The notes under the pieces are model-generated. The model did no database searches, was not told the DNA's origin, and saw only the letters and a program-made list of their open reading frames with translations. Made by a program: the position numbers and the translations under genes. A stretch of DNA of 64,000 nucleotides from Isoetes taiwanensis (taxonomy: Eukaryota; Streptophyta; Lycopodiopsida; Isoetales; Isoetaceae), in assembly GCA_021234155.1 (NCBI GenBank), contig JAJEKV010000015.1:11370101-11434100 (forward strand), given 5' to 3'. Positions 1 to 10,733 of the stretch are shown here, piece by piece. The first letter of the stretch is position 1. Each line of letters opens with the position of its first letter.

Positions 1-1248
1 ATGCAAATATTCCATGTCTGTCCCTACAAAAATTGAAGATCCGAGCCAGGCCATAGTTCTTATCCCATCAACACCAAATACTTCGGCCACATTGATGGTA
101 TATTTGAAAAAATTATCACCTGTATGATCTCGCTTCTCGGAAACTTTATGTTGACGAATGTTAAACAGGAGTATTCTGTTCTTTACAGCAACCGCAAGCT
201 GCATAGAACCTTCTAGTTCCAGTGATTTGGTATATTGAGAAGAACCATTTGCTGGTTCACCCAAAGAAAAGCTACTAAACTCCCCTAGGGCTCCTGGCTT
301 CTCTATAAGAGAGCCAAGTTTATCTGTTATATTAGATGACTGAGTTTGAGTGCCCGGCTTCGATAATCTATGGACATTTGCTAATCCACCTTTGTTCCAT
401 GTCCATGAAGACTTCTTCCTTTGCACATGGGTTTTGGCTGTGACTACTTGCACTTCTGACAACCTCTTTTCTTCCATACTTGAAAAGAAGCTTTCAGCAG
501 CTATCCCGCATGTCATTGCAGAAGTACCCTTAGTCATAGGTAATTTCTGTATTAGACATAATGAATTTACGTCTAATATAATGACTTCACCTTCTGATAG
601 TGCAGAGATGAGATTTACTTGCGATAGTAAGCAAATCACATTGATTGGCCCATTTCCAAAAGTCTTCTGCAATAGCAAATTTAGAGCAGATTCTGATGAA
701 TTAAGGTCTTCAACTTGCCCTGCAGTATGTCTCGCAGGAGAGAGGATGAGATTGTCTTCCTCAAGACTTCTGATATCTTGATATGATGAAGCTAATGAGC
801 TAGCCGGTGAAGGTTCTCTGCTATTATCATATGATAACTTGTCAGCATCATATCTGTTCTTTGATACTGCAGTTGTGTTACTACCCACGATTGCGTCCTG
901 ATTATCCAGACCATCAATTTCAACACAACTTGATGCAGTAGTACCGTTGGGTACCAGTAAAGATGGAGATCTGCGCTGCCCAGATGCATATGTTGAAGAT
1001 CTAAATCCATAAGAGTTTGTTGAAGCAATAGGAACAGAAACCTTTTCTTTCCAGCTAAAGAGAAGCAATTGCCCTTTATCTGTTCCAATGTAAAGAAGAA
1101 ATTCACCACTTTGAGAAGCAGAATCCGGATGTTTTCTCACAGCCACTGCACTAATGGAACAAGGAGGAAGTTGGGGCACAATCCTCAACGGATGCGCTTC
1201 GAGGGCTACACGGAAAACCTTCCTTTCCTTGCCTCCATGGCTTTCCAT
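1..1248 (-). CDS. VPS3/TRAP1-like vacuolar sorting protein, N-terminal CNH domain (partial at window edge)
   Basis: An open frame of 416 codons runs without a stop from an ATG at 1248 to base 1, where it leaves the window; the frame is also open about 90 bp upstream of the ATG. The translation starts MESHGGKERKVF. It has a beta-propeller strand typical of citron-homology (CNH) domains (LYIGTDKGQLLLF, about residues 51-63), a long low-complexity Ser/Asn-rich insert (about 70-160), further strands (VNLISALSEGEVIILDV; AVAVKNRILLFNI) and, near the edge, FGVDGIRTMAWLGSSIFVGT. The combination resembles plant VPS3/TGF-beta-receptor-associated-1 proteins, which act in HOPS/CORVET-type tethering at late endosome and vacuole. 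The family call is from recall of these motifs; VPS39 is the main alternative. It looks functional as far as it is visible. A MULE lies about 149 bp upstream of the start. Confidence 0.75.
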   Translation of the reverse strand, partial: MESHGGKERKVFRVALEAHPLRIVPQLPPCSISAVAVRKHPDSASQSGEFLLYIGTDKGQLLLFSWKEKVSVPIASTNSYGFRSSTYASGQRRSPSLLVPNGTTASSCVEIDGLDNQDAIVGSNTTAVSKNRYDADKLSYDNSREPSPASSLASSYQDIRSLEEDNLILSPARHTAGQVEDLNSSESALNLLLQKTFGNGPINVICLLSQVNLISALSEGEVIILDVNSLCLIQKLPMTKGTSAMTCGIAAESFFSSMEEKRLSEVQVVTAKTHVQRKKSSWTWNKGGLANVHRLSKPGTQTQSSNITDKLGSLIEKPGALGEFSSFSLGEPANGSSQYTKSLELEGSMQLAVAVKNRILLFNIRQHKVSEKRDHTGDNFFKYTINVAEVFGVDGIRTMAWLGSSIFVGTDMEYLH

Positions 1249-1396
1249 TGCATCAAGGTAACGGGAAATCCCATATCCTGCTTCGTCAAGGAGCCACTCC
1301 CATATTGTAGCGCGACATTGGAAACTATTTATTTAGGGTTAAAATTGCACTTTTTATTCCGTACAAACTATCACCAATTTAACTCATACAAACCAT
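1249..1396 (-). promoter_or_regulatory. Remaining 5' leader/proximal promoter of the VPS3-like gene
   Basis: Only about 148 bp separate the ATG from the MULE end. The stretch has a telo-box-like motif (AACCCTAAA on the minus strand, 1332-1340), an A-rich AATAAAAAG at about 1352-1360, and the first copy of a 25-bp tandem repeat whose second copy was split by the MULE. Telo boxes occur near transcription starts of many plant housekeeping genes. No clear TATA box is seen. Regulatory function is inference. Confidence 0.35.
1387..1396. repeat. Left 10-bp target-site duplication of the MULE
   Basis: TACAAACCAT, identical to 28464-28473. It is also the start of the second copy of a 25-bp host tandem repeat, so the uninterrupted host sequence can be read across the insertion. 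Confidence 0.85.
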
Positions 1397-2060
1397 GGCT
1401 CAGGATAGTCTTACCCTGGTTTCGGGGATCCCGGAGGTACCGTCCTCCGGTATCACCCCCAGGGCTCGACGGAATCCGTTTCAGGACCCCCCGTTTCGCC
1501 GTACTGACACACGTGAGGCGGCCTGCATAAATCTGGGCCGTCCGCCCACGCGACACATCCGGGCCGTCCGTGGTGTTCCCCGCCTCCGGTATCACCAACA
1601 CCCGATCCCGCCCTCCGGGATCACCAACGCGTGAACCCGCCCTCCGGGATCCCCATGCCCTGGCCGATAACCGCGCCCCGATATCAGCCGTGGGTGTGAT
1701 CCCCTCCTCCGGGATCGCCATCGCGTGGCCGATATCGGCCACCCGATATACGCCACCTGATCCCGGCCTCCGGGATCACCACCATGGCCGACTCAGGCCG
1801 GCATCGGGGACCCGTGGAAATCCCGGCCTCCGGGATCACCGACACCGCCGGACGTGATTCCTTCCTCCGGGATCACCCACCGAAGGCCGATATCGGCGGA
1901 CCGATATCGGCCGCGTTATCCCTGCCTCCGGGATCACCACCGTGGGGCCGATATCGGCGATCCGATATCCGCCTCGTTATCCCCGCCTCCGGGATCACCA
2001 CCTCCGGTCGTGATTCCTTCCTCCGGGATCCCCACGTACGATTTGCATGAAAATCGACGG
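1397..2060 (+). repeat. Left TIR of the MULE, built of GC-rich CCTCCGGGATCACC repeats
   Basis: The first about 400 bp match the reverse complement of 28463-28060 with small indels. The segment holds around a dozen imperfect copies of CCTCCGGGATCACC and several GGCCGATATCGGCC-type palindromes, giving a much higher GC content than the host flank. Open frames across it are repeat artefacts. Confidence 0.8.
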
Positions 2061-2134
2061 TGGCCAGCGGGCGTGGAATGATCGTGCGGCCAGTTTTGAA
2101 CATGTCAGCCAGTGATGCTTTTAGTGGCGAATAT

Positions 2135-3427
2135 TCACCAAAAACCGAATTTTTAGGGAATTTGAAAAATTATATACGAATGCTTAGTAGGTTACGTGGC
2201 TCTTTTATTATTAGTATATTCGCCTTGAGTTGATACCATGCTATCCCGCCAAGAACGTATTCGCCGTGTAAACGAATATGAGACAGGAGCCGATTCGCCC
2301 CAAATTCTATACCTTCTTGCCACTAGAAGTCTACCATTCGCCTTATTTGTAGAAGAATGAGCTTTTGAGCATCAGAACTTTGTCTGTAAGTAATGTTTTA
2401 AGAATATTAGAGCTTTTTTTCTGTATTCACAGAAATGTTTTTCATGAGGAATGATCTGGTTCGAGAGTACGCTAGATTCCTCCATAAAGACATGTGCTAA
2501 TGCATTAGCTTTAACTCAAACCCATTTCGTTTCTTGATTGTTTTTAGAGGTATCTTCAATCGTAGATTTTCTTTGGCATTAAGAAGACCGGATTCGTTTA
2601 TTGTTTCTCATAATGGACATGATTTTCTTCGAAAACGACCCTAGAGCTTTCCAATTGTTGCTTGATCAAGGTATCGTTCTTGTTTACAGTATTTAATAAA
2701 TTTAGCAAGTTGTTTACAGAATTGCTATTGAATAGGCTTTTCCTGTTATGTCACAAATTTGGTGGATAGATTATTTGCATATTTGATAGTTATAGAGTTT
2801 GACTTTGGCCACTATTTAATCGTGCTTGCAAGCCCATAGTTTTCTCTGCCGTTAGAGATTCAGTATGAAAAACAATATTCGAATGCCTATACATGCTCAG
2901 ATTCTGCCCCATATATGCTCAGATTTTTGCCAGCCAGTGCCTTGTTGTTCTAGAATTACTTATTTTTGTATCTCACTTCATCCAATGGAGCCAGAGGAGG
3001 ATCTACGCCAAACTTGAATTGCATGAAAACATCAAGCTTCATGAGACAGTATTTGAAATGGTAAAATAGCTAATCTTTTGGCTGTGGTCAGGAGGATGGG
3101 TGGTGGCACATTACAATAGGAGAGTTGAAATTGATAGCTACTAATCCTCAGTCAGGATGGGTGGCACATTACAACACCTTCAAAACCAGGAAAAGCACAA
3201 CCATTCTTCTTATTTAAATAGTTTCTCATTCAGTCAAGACTCTTAGCCATGCAAAGAATTTAACGGTCTGCATTGCATTGGCTGTGAATGTTGGCGACCT
3301 ATTCTTCGATGGCTGATCCCATTTCCCATGGTAAGAATATGAAGACCTAGCAATTAGGCACTGAAGATGAAAACAATGAAACCCATGATTTTTGTGATAA
3401 ACGTTCTGCACAGACAAGCCGTGCTAA
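2135..3427 (+). other. hAT 5' non-coding region
   Basis: AT-rich. It contains subterminal TTCGCC motifs at about 2219, 2258, 2293 and 2336. The rest has no convincing ORF. Part may be intronic or flanking host DNA captured together with the E3-ligase exon that follows. Confidence 0.5.
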
Positions 3428-3766
3428 ATGGAAAGTCCACCAAATGCACATCACTTGTCATATTATTACCCTCCTAATTACCATGCAGCTGGACCTCCCT
3501 CCATGGATCAGCAGATTTATCAGCAAGCATATACAAATGGGCAGATTTTGATGAACATGCCATCACATGTTTTCCGGCCTGTGAACTCCTCAGGTTCTTG
3601 TCCAAGGCCAGTTCCTATTATTCCCATCATTGCAGAACATCAGAAAGCTAATACAATTAGGAATGATGTGAATTTGAGGAAAGCAACCTTGAGAATTGGA
3701 GAAAGACAATGAAAATCCGAGGCACTATTTGGTAGCTTTCTCTTTTGATGCAACAGTAATAGGCAG
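3428..3766 (+). pseudogene. Captured exon of a LOG2-like (LUL) RING E3 ubiquitin ligase
   Basis: The frame starts MESPPNAHHLSYYYPPNYH, a Tyr/Pro-rich N-terminus, and runs to EHQKANTIRNDVNLRKATLR, the start of the DAR2 domain that precedes the RING in plant LOG2/LUL ubiquitin ligases. A single extra base near 3703 then shifts the frame; in the next frame the DAR2 domain continues NPRHYLVAFSFDATVIG and ends at a good splice donor (AG|GTAAAG, exon end 3766). In the family, an exon boundary in the Gly-Ser codon before the SITIFFFAKE-type strand would fit. I see no RING downstream, so this is a fragment. It lies inside the hAT, upstream of the transposase and on the same strand, so it is most likely transduplicated host sequence. 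Confidence 0.72.
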
Positions 3767-4743
3767 GTAAAGCTGTACTTGATGTTTGATTTTCTCTCTT
3801 GTTTAAGTGTGTACTTGCAGGTTTTGGTGTTTTTTGCAAGGAATTTTCCTTATACCAATATTTTGGTGCTCCCTCCCAATATTACAGCACACCTTGTGTG
3901 CTTCATCTGTACTTAGCATAATTATCCCCTGTCTAGCCTCCCTTTCAGTAACGATCTCCATGGTTTCCAAGAATATGGTGAAGATTACTGCTGAGCTTTG
4001 CTATTAGACTAGCCAAACCTCCCAGCATTCTTTGGCCTCCACTAAAATGATGAGCTCTGCAATCTTTTCCAGAACGTAATGTCTCACCTCTAAAATTACT
4101 TACGATAAAGGCCTTCTAGATAAAGGCCTTCTACATGCTTGTATTATATTCATTTCTTAAGTGTTTTTAAATTTCCAGGATGGAGCCTTCCTATTGCCTG
4201 GTTGCTGTGATCCATTCAATGATAAAGCATTTTGATTGTGTTGCAGTTGTTCATTCGCTTTACTAAGGTGTCACCAGCGACAATAGGTTTCGTTTTGCTT
4301 TGCCAATCTCTAAAGTTCATGGACATAAAGAGCATGCCACAAGTTAGAGAAGTGAAATAAGCATGTGTACTTTGCATTACTCCACAACTAAGGTAAGTAT
4401 CAGAAATGCCAATTGAATTTGTGCTTGCATTTGTAGACTGTTGTTGCTTCATTATGGCAAGGCTTTAGATAGACCGGGAAGCTTGGATTGTTTTGGACTG
4501 TTTTTCAGATCTGATATTGCATACTATGTGTTTGAAAAATGCAAGTTTGAAACTATGCACCATTTTATTAACAATCGGTTCCACATAAGGCACCATAATA
4601 TTCAGCCATAGCCGAGCTTTGAAGCACCACACTAGTCTTTGAGAATGTACCATGTGATTTAATGTTGATTTCTTTCTTGTTTCCATGTGCAATGATGTGA
4701 TACATTTATGCTGCAGGTACTGATCAGGAAGTCCTTTTAAGTA
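3767..4743 (+). other. hAT internal non-coding region between the captured exon and the transposase
   Basis: AT-rich, with no supportable exon. It begins with the intron 3' of the captured LUL exon (donor at 3767). It may hold the transposase promoter and leader; I see no clear TATA box. Confidence 0.4.
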
Positions 4744-7702
4744 ATGGATAAAGCCAATCCAAAGCGAGATATACGATCATTCTTTGGTGGTATTCAAATT
4801 GTATCATCCAGCAGTGATAGAGATGAGGAAGCACAAAATCAGCCTTCTTATGTAGGCCCACCTTCTTCTACATATGAAAATCATGTTCCAGTTCTTTTGG
4901 ATATATCCTCTGGGGCAAGTGATAGTCAGGTGACAGCCATAGAGAAGGGGAAGAAGAGGAAGCGCCAAGATGGCACGCGAGAAACTGTGACAGTGAAAAA
5001 GGGAAAGAAGAGAAAAAGCTTTGAATGGGACGAGGGAAGAACATTTCAAGTAGATTGGGTTAAACGGTTTCCATTTATAGAGCCCGTGTATCCACAAAAT
5101 GATGAGACACCTAAAGTTGCTCGTTGCACAGTTTGTTCTTGGAAATGTGGAGCCGATTGCACATTGCAATTGAAGCTAGACACAATTGAAAAGCATACTG
5201 GAAAGGTGTATGAGAAAAAATTTGTTGACGGCAAGGAGGAACGTGTAACAAGATGGAAAACAGCAGAAGAATGCTTTCATCTTAAAAATGTAGAATTGTA
5301 TGAAAAAAATGTGCTATATAAGGAGCAATCTGCAGCTCCAACAATTGCAAGTATTGTTCAACAGTTCGTGGATAAAAGTTTGAAATTGAAGTTGGTGCAA
5401 TTGCAGTCTGTGTTTGACATTCTTAAACGTGGAAGACCTATGGTGGACTACCCAAAACTGAAGGATCTCTTGTCACTTCAAGGTATTCCAAATTTTCCTC
5501 TATCTCATTGGTCTAGGAGTAGTGGATGGGAATTTGCCAAAGTGTTGGATCAGGTAATTAGAGATGATTTACGTGAAACTATAAGTGATTGTGATTATTT
5601 TGCAATATCATTGGATGAAGCTAGTGCTAATGATCACACAGCATGGGTTTGTATGACCATTTACCATGTGAAGGAACATGTGAGGCAAGCAGACTTTATT
5701 AGTCTCACAAGATTAGAATCAGAGGTAACTGCTGAGGCCTTGTTTGAAATTGTTAAGGAGAACTTGTTTTCATTTTTGGGATTGTCTATTGATGATGTTG
5801 CAAGAAAGCTTGTGTGTATTGGAGTAGATGGAGCATCAGTCATGCAAGGGAGCCGCAATGGATTATGCATAAAGATTCAATTGGCTCTTGCTCCATATAT
5901 GTTGGCTATCCATTGCATGGCGCATAGGTTGAACCTTGCCTTCCATGTTGTGGATGATTATGATTGCGTGGCAAAGGTCAACGATCTTGTAAAGACGACC
6001 AATGAATTCTTTTGTCGCAGTAACAAAAGGTAAACTCACAAGTACTTCTTATGACATTTTCATCATCTACTTATATGGTTATGATGTGCTTTAGGTACAA
6101 TCAATTTAAAAAGATGGCCAAAGGGCTCACAAAAGGAAACAAGATGCTAAAAAACGTGGAGACAAGATGGATTTCTTTATATTCTCCAGCCAAGCGTTTG
6201 TTTGAGGAGTATCCAACATTGATTGCGCTTATGGAGCAATTAGCATCAAAAAAATCCAGCGAAGCAGATAAGCCAATTGAAATGCTTGCACGTCTAACGA
6301 ATATGGAGACATTGCTAACTTTAGCAGGTGCTTCTCTTGTTCTAAATTAATTTCTGATTTTTTTTTTCACATGTAAGCAAATAGTAAAGTGATTTACAAG
6401 TCTGGTTTTATGATCATAAAAATCAGAAATAAGATTTACAAGTCTGATTTTCAGAAATAGTGAAATTTACAAGTCTGATTTTCTGATTATAAAAATCAGA
6501 AATACGATTTACAAGTCTGATTTTCAGAAATAGTGAAATTTACAAGTCTGATTTTCTAAATTTAGGCATTTATTTTGGTGACTTTAATGAACTTTGAAAT
6601 TCTCAAATGTTGCAATGCAGGTATTCTTCCCATGCTTGCTGAAATGAACAAGCTTGTTAAATTTGCACAAGAAAGGACTTTGTATACTGAGGAATATGCA
6701 AGAGCAAGGAAATTATCATGTTCGGCTCTTGATGGTTTGTACTCTTCTTGTGTCGATGTGCCATATTGTAAGGAGAAGTTCCACTTGTGGCACAAGCTAG
6801 TCAATATTGATGGTCCAAATAATAACAGTATGATGACAAGGATACAATTTGCATCAAAGCGCGTTCCCAACTTGTGCAGGTAAAGTTAATAATGATCACT
6901 TTTTTTCTTCAGCTGCTTATACTAATTTACATTTTAATTGAATTAGATGTATTGTACGAAGCGTCGTGTTCGTGGACGTCTACCTCGTCGGGTGCCTTTT
7001 AAGAGGTCAGATTTTGATGCAATAATATTGACAGTAAGAGGGAATCTAGCAAAGATTGCAAAGGAATTGTCAACAGAAATTCGCAATCGTTTTCCTAGAG
7101 ATGAGCTTCTAGAAGCTATGGCGATTGTTTACCCACAGTTTTGGGATAAAGATAAAGGAGAGGAACGTGTTCAAGCTGAGTTCAAGCGCAGGCGTGGAGT
7201 GATAATAGAACACTTTTGTGCTTCCAAAATTGTAGATGGTAAGGAAGTTCGTGGTGTTCTCAATGGAACGCTTTTGCTTGAACAGTCACAATGCTTTGGA
7301 GAGACTATGTGGGAGCAATGTTTACAAATTGAAAAAAAGAAACTTTCGGAGTTTGGTGCAATTACAAAATTGTGGAGGACCATTGGAAGTAGCCAACTAC
7401 TTCGCGAGCATATGTCAGAATATTTTAAGTTGGCAGGTTTATGTCAAACGATGATTCTAGGTTCTGTAGAAGATGAGAGAACCTTTAGCTGGATGGGTTG
7501 GTTAAAAAACAAGGTGCGCAATAGGTTAACTGAGAACTTGGACCTTTGTCTTCGAGCATATGCATGTAAGTACACTGTAGGGGAATTTCCATACGACCGT
7601 GCATTAGCTATTTGGAGCTCATTATCATGCAGAAGAGGTCGTCAAGATAAGCAAACAATTGTGAAGATTTCTGAATCAAGTGCTTTATGTTTTGCTAATT
7701 AG
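4744..7702 (+). CDS. hAT transposase, four exons (4744-6029, 6095-6327, 6621-6879, 6947-7702)
   Basis: Exon 1 encodes a basic N-terminus (KKRKR near residue 72, KKGKKRK near 88) and a BED-like zinc-binding start (CTVCSWKC, residues 128-135). It continues into the RNase-H-like core, with VGVDGAS-type CIGVDGASVMQG and the hAT-typical IHCMAHRLNLAF. Introns 1 and 2 have GT/AG borders and keep frame. Exon 4 carries the C-terminal hAT dimerisation region (VEDERTFSWMGWLKNKVRNR). The obvious exon 3 donor (6880) and exon 4 acceptor (6945-6946) join out of frame by one base, so either a different splice site is used or there is an indel. Total is about 840 residues, normal for the family. Function: cut-and-paste transposition in the nucleus. 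Activity is uncertain because of the exon 3/4 frame problem. Confidence 0.82.
6385..6570 (+). repeat. Tandem repeat in hAT transposase intron 2
   Basis: About 72-bp units built around TTTACAAGTCTGATTTTC and ATAAAAATCAGAAAT, repeated a little over twice. The AATCAGAAAT/TCTGATT parts are mutually inverted, so the intron could form small hairpins. Confidence 0.7.
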
Positions 7703-8579
7703 TACTTAAAATTATTTTCCTATGGTGGATAATTGAGTTCTAAACTAATATATGCTACAATTTTTAAGTAGCAAACTTGGGGACAAGGCAATACAAAACT
7801 CACAAATGTTTTATGTTGTAATTTATTGTCGGTATAAGAATTTTATTTTCCTGTAATTCTAAATTATAGAGCTTCGCCAATAAATAAATTCGCCAAGTAG
7901 TTATAAAAAAAGGAGAGTAATTTAACATATTCGCCACTAAAACTAATCTAACGATTCTTACATTCGCCAACCATTCTATATAATTTGCATTCAAAAATAA
8001 AATAAAAGCAACCCTGATGTCAGCCCATGCACGGACCAACCATCCCGATCTGGACACCTGGGACGTCAGAAACCACCCTCCGGGATCGCACATTTCTCTT
8101 CCAGAATTTCTCTGCGCTGCTGCATATGCACAGACGGATGTTCGAAGCGGCCCCTTGCAGCTATGGACGTTTGGGGGCTGGAGGAGAAGATAGCACAGGT
8201 ATTTATCTGCTTAAGATTATTTTTAGGAGGTAAAAAACGTATATCTGAGTTCCCTTTCTCGCCATTCCCAGCTGCGTGCTGAAATACATGTGGAGTCACC
8301 CCCTAATGGCATTTTCGACCCAAAGACAACCTACCTTTGGTTTTCGAGGAAGAGCACCAAGTTCCTTACAGATGCGGGGGAGGTGGAGAAATGCTTGTGT
8401 GGACTGCTACCTCCCAACAAACCCAGGGTTGAAGACTTCATTCTTGGAGAGCAAAGAAATTGTGTGGCACCGCGGCTTCTACTTAAGGAGTTCCAATCAG
8501 AGGGTGCTAAAGAGGCCAACGAGGATTCTTATTTGACTATGAAAAGGTATGTATTTAAAAACCCTATCCTCTAGTTTCT

Positions 8580-8603
8580 TGTTGTTGTTGTTGTTGTTGT
8601 TTA
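8580..8603 (+). repeat. (GTT)n microsatellite in a MULE transposase intron
   Basis: About eight GTT units in the intron after exon 2. No function is implied. Confidence 0.8.
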
Positions 8604-9543
8604 TGTAGTAGAAAACATTGTAGCAGAAGTATATTTAATTCTTAGATGTACATGCACTACTTTCATGCACTAATTTTGAACACTCAAAATAGGTGCTTGG
8701 TGCACATATGGTCCCCAGGACAAGACTTTGAACACTCACGTGGTTCTTTGGTGGACCACGCCAACCGCACACGCAGGAAAAGAGTTGAGAGGGGTGAGAG
8801 TGTGCGTAGGGGCTGCCAATGCCATTTTACCATTAGGCAACTCTACCTTCTCCCAGAATGCTCTCAAGTTACTTATTATGGGTTTGAGCATAGAAATCTC
8901 CAAGGTGAGCCTTGCCATGGTAAATTTGTTGGACGAGAGAAAGGTATCGATTCAAGCTAGCACCGTGGATCTCCACAGGGAATTGAGGGAATGGGTTAGA
9001 GAAAAGCTCGTGCATTGGCACACCCCACAGTGTTATGAACATGCACGAGGAGAGGTGGAGATTTAAAGTAGATGTGCATGGCAAGGATAGTTTGTGTAGG
9101 GATGACATGCTGAAGATTCGGGATGTTTACAACATTGAGAAGTGTGTTGTTAGAAACACTTGGAAGCTACATGAAGACCTTCCCACTAGCATCAACATGT
9201 GGGTGCAACAACATCTAGAGTCCGTGTTCTTGTATGAACATGGTGACACGTTCCAATTGGGAGTGATGACTCCAATCCAAAGAGAGGCAATGCTGAAATT
9301 TGGAAAGAATAGGGCCATTTGCATGGATGCAACCTTCAAAACTAATGACAAGAGGTACACTCTAAGAGTTCATTTCCATTCTAGATCTTTTCCATAGTCC
9401 ATTTAAAATGGCTATAGCAGTTGGTTTCAATCATGCAATGACATCTATTGGTTTAAAATTCAAGATGCAATGACAGCTATTGGTTTCAATTATGCAGGTA
9501 CTATCTTTTTACACTCATTGCCTTCGATGACCATTGCAATGGC

Positions 9544-9569
9544 ATGCCATTGGCAGATGCCATTGGCAT
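9544..9569 (+). repeat. 13-bp tandem duplication in the MULE transposase
   Basis: ATGCCATTGGCAG occurs at 9544-9556 and again, with the last base changed, at 9557-9569. It falls in the motif GMPLA and shifts the frame by one, so it is a clear inactivating lesion. Confidence 0.85.
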
Positions 9570-10114
9570 ATGTCATAACCAATTCTCAAAAAAGTAGGGC
9601 TATAACTAAGTGGTTGAAAGCACTAAAGGATTCATTATGCCAGGATGATCCGGACTGGCACCCTTCTTGCATCATAAGCGGCGATCGATGTCTTTGAAAT
9701 CAAGGCGGTAAAAAATGTAAGTGATGCCTGGCAATTTTCCCCCAAGTTATACTTTCTTGCATACTTTCTAACACTAACACTTGTAGGTTTTCCCAAACGT
9801 GCCTGTGCAAATATGCATTTGGCATGTGAGAAGAGCCTGGATTAAGTGGCTAAGCAAAAATGTAAGGAGTAAGGTGCATAGAAATGAAATGTTCAAGGAG
9901 CTAGGGAATATAATGTACAAAGAAGAGAGGGTCTGTGGGGACAATGAGTATGGTCATGAGTCTGGGGGAAGTTTGTTAGGAAAGAGGCTATCAAGAGATT
10001 GGAAGAGTTGGTGAGGAAGTATCCTCAATACCTAAATTGTCGGCCTACATGAGTAAGGAGTGGACTAAGAACATCTGTGAATGGGTATTGGCTACAAGAA
10101 TGTACATGCACTCC

Positions 10115-10697
10115 TGTTAGTCCTGTACCTCCTGGTACAGGACTATTCATGCATACGTCAGACCAGGTCAAGCTCAAAGATCCTCGGTCCAACCCACGGG
10201 TCGGACATCCAAGCCTCCACGAAGACTAAGCGAGCCACGCTTGATCAAAGCCTTTGGCGGTCAACAAGAGCGCCGCTTCGGACAAGTGGCGGCCCATCAC
10301 CGCCAGCGTCGGCGTGGGGTGATTCTAGGCACTCCAAGAGGCACCGCCAACATTCACCACAAATCGGGGCCTCCTTCGAGAGTCGCCTTTGAGATCAGTC
10401 AGTGTCTATATTGGGCCCAAGGCCATTGTACTATATATATGAGTAGAGTTAGCTCATAAGTTTTAGATGAGTTTTGAGTCTTGTCTCCTTTCAGTTTTCT
10501 CTCTATTGCGAGAGCTCATGTGTTTTCATCATTGATATCAAGGAAGCTTATCATCTTTCTTTCATTTGTTCTGTTCTCTTCTTTTTCTTCTCTTTCAGCA
10601 AATCCCGCGTGACATAGTCCCCCGGACTCTCCTGTTAGATCCACGGGTCCTCACAGAGGGCTGTCTTCCAGGAGTTCCCGAACCCAGACCCCAAACA
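10115..10697 (+). repeat. 5' LTR of the Gypsy element
   Basis: It runs TGTTAG to CAAACA, 583 bp. TATATATATGAG at about 10430-10441 is a plausible TATA region. The second half (from about 10401) is nearly identical to the 3' LTR, while the first half differs heavily. Confidence 0.9.
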
Positions 10698-10717
10698 TGT
10701 CGCCGCTGCCGGGTCTG
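10698..10717 (+). other. Primer-binding site resembling the tRNA-Asp 3' end
   Basis: TGTCGCCGCTGCCGGGTC directly follows the 5' LTR. It closely matches the complement of the plant tRNA-Asp 3' end (TGGCGCCGTTGCCGGGG) with two or three mismatches. tRNA-Asp priming is described for Athila-type plant elements. Confidence 0.6.
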
Positions 10718-10733
10718 ATTTTCTCCTACTTTC

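Larger units (their letters stand above)
2110..8016 (+). mobile_element. hAT-family DNA transposon (5907 bp) nested in the MULE
   Basis: The flanks are a perfect 8-bp TSD, ATGTCAGC (2102-2109 and 8017-8024), the hallmark length for hAT. Ends read inward are CAGTGATGCTTTTA (left) and CAGGGTTGCTTTTA (right), giving imperfect TIRs of about 15 bp with the CAG start typical of hAT. An exact 16-bp inverted match TTTTAGTGGCGAATAT lies at 2119-2134 and 7927-7942. TTCGCC motifs cluster near both ends (about five in the first 230 bp, four in the last 150 bp). Internally it encodes a four-exon transposase and carries a captured E3-ligase exon. Confidence 0.92.
8163..10109 (+). pseudogene. MULE transposase, 5' part (FAR1-type DNA-binding domain and catalytic core), interrupted by the Gypsy element
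   Basis: Exon 1 (8163-8198) starts MDVWGLEEKIAQ; exon 2 is 8272-8546 and exon 3 starts at 8693, all with GT/AG borders in frame. Exon 3 encodes a zinc-binding region (RGCQCHFTIRQLYLLPE, then GFEHRNLQGEPCHG), as in FAR1/MULE N-termini. The core follows: ICMDATFKTN (first catalytic Asp) at about 9315-9345; the exon from 9498 reads LFTLIAFDDHCNGMPLA; then a MULE-typical WHVRRAW motif at about 9825. Breaks: frameshifts near 8940 and 9030, a 13-bp tandem duplication at 9544-9569, and a degenerate second acidic motif (ISGDR where DDA would be expected). The Gypsy element splits the following exon after CACTCC. Confidence 0.8.

Noticed and set aside
350-781. Plus-strand ORF of 143 codons
   Set aside because: It lies antisense to the VPS3-like coding sequence, which has a longer uninterrupted frame with family motifs.
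1371-2103. Several Arg/Pro-rich ORFs on both strands
   Set aside because: They fall in the GC-rich repeats of the MULE left TIR and simply translate the CCTCCGGGATCACC period.
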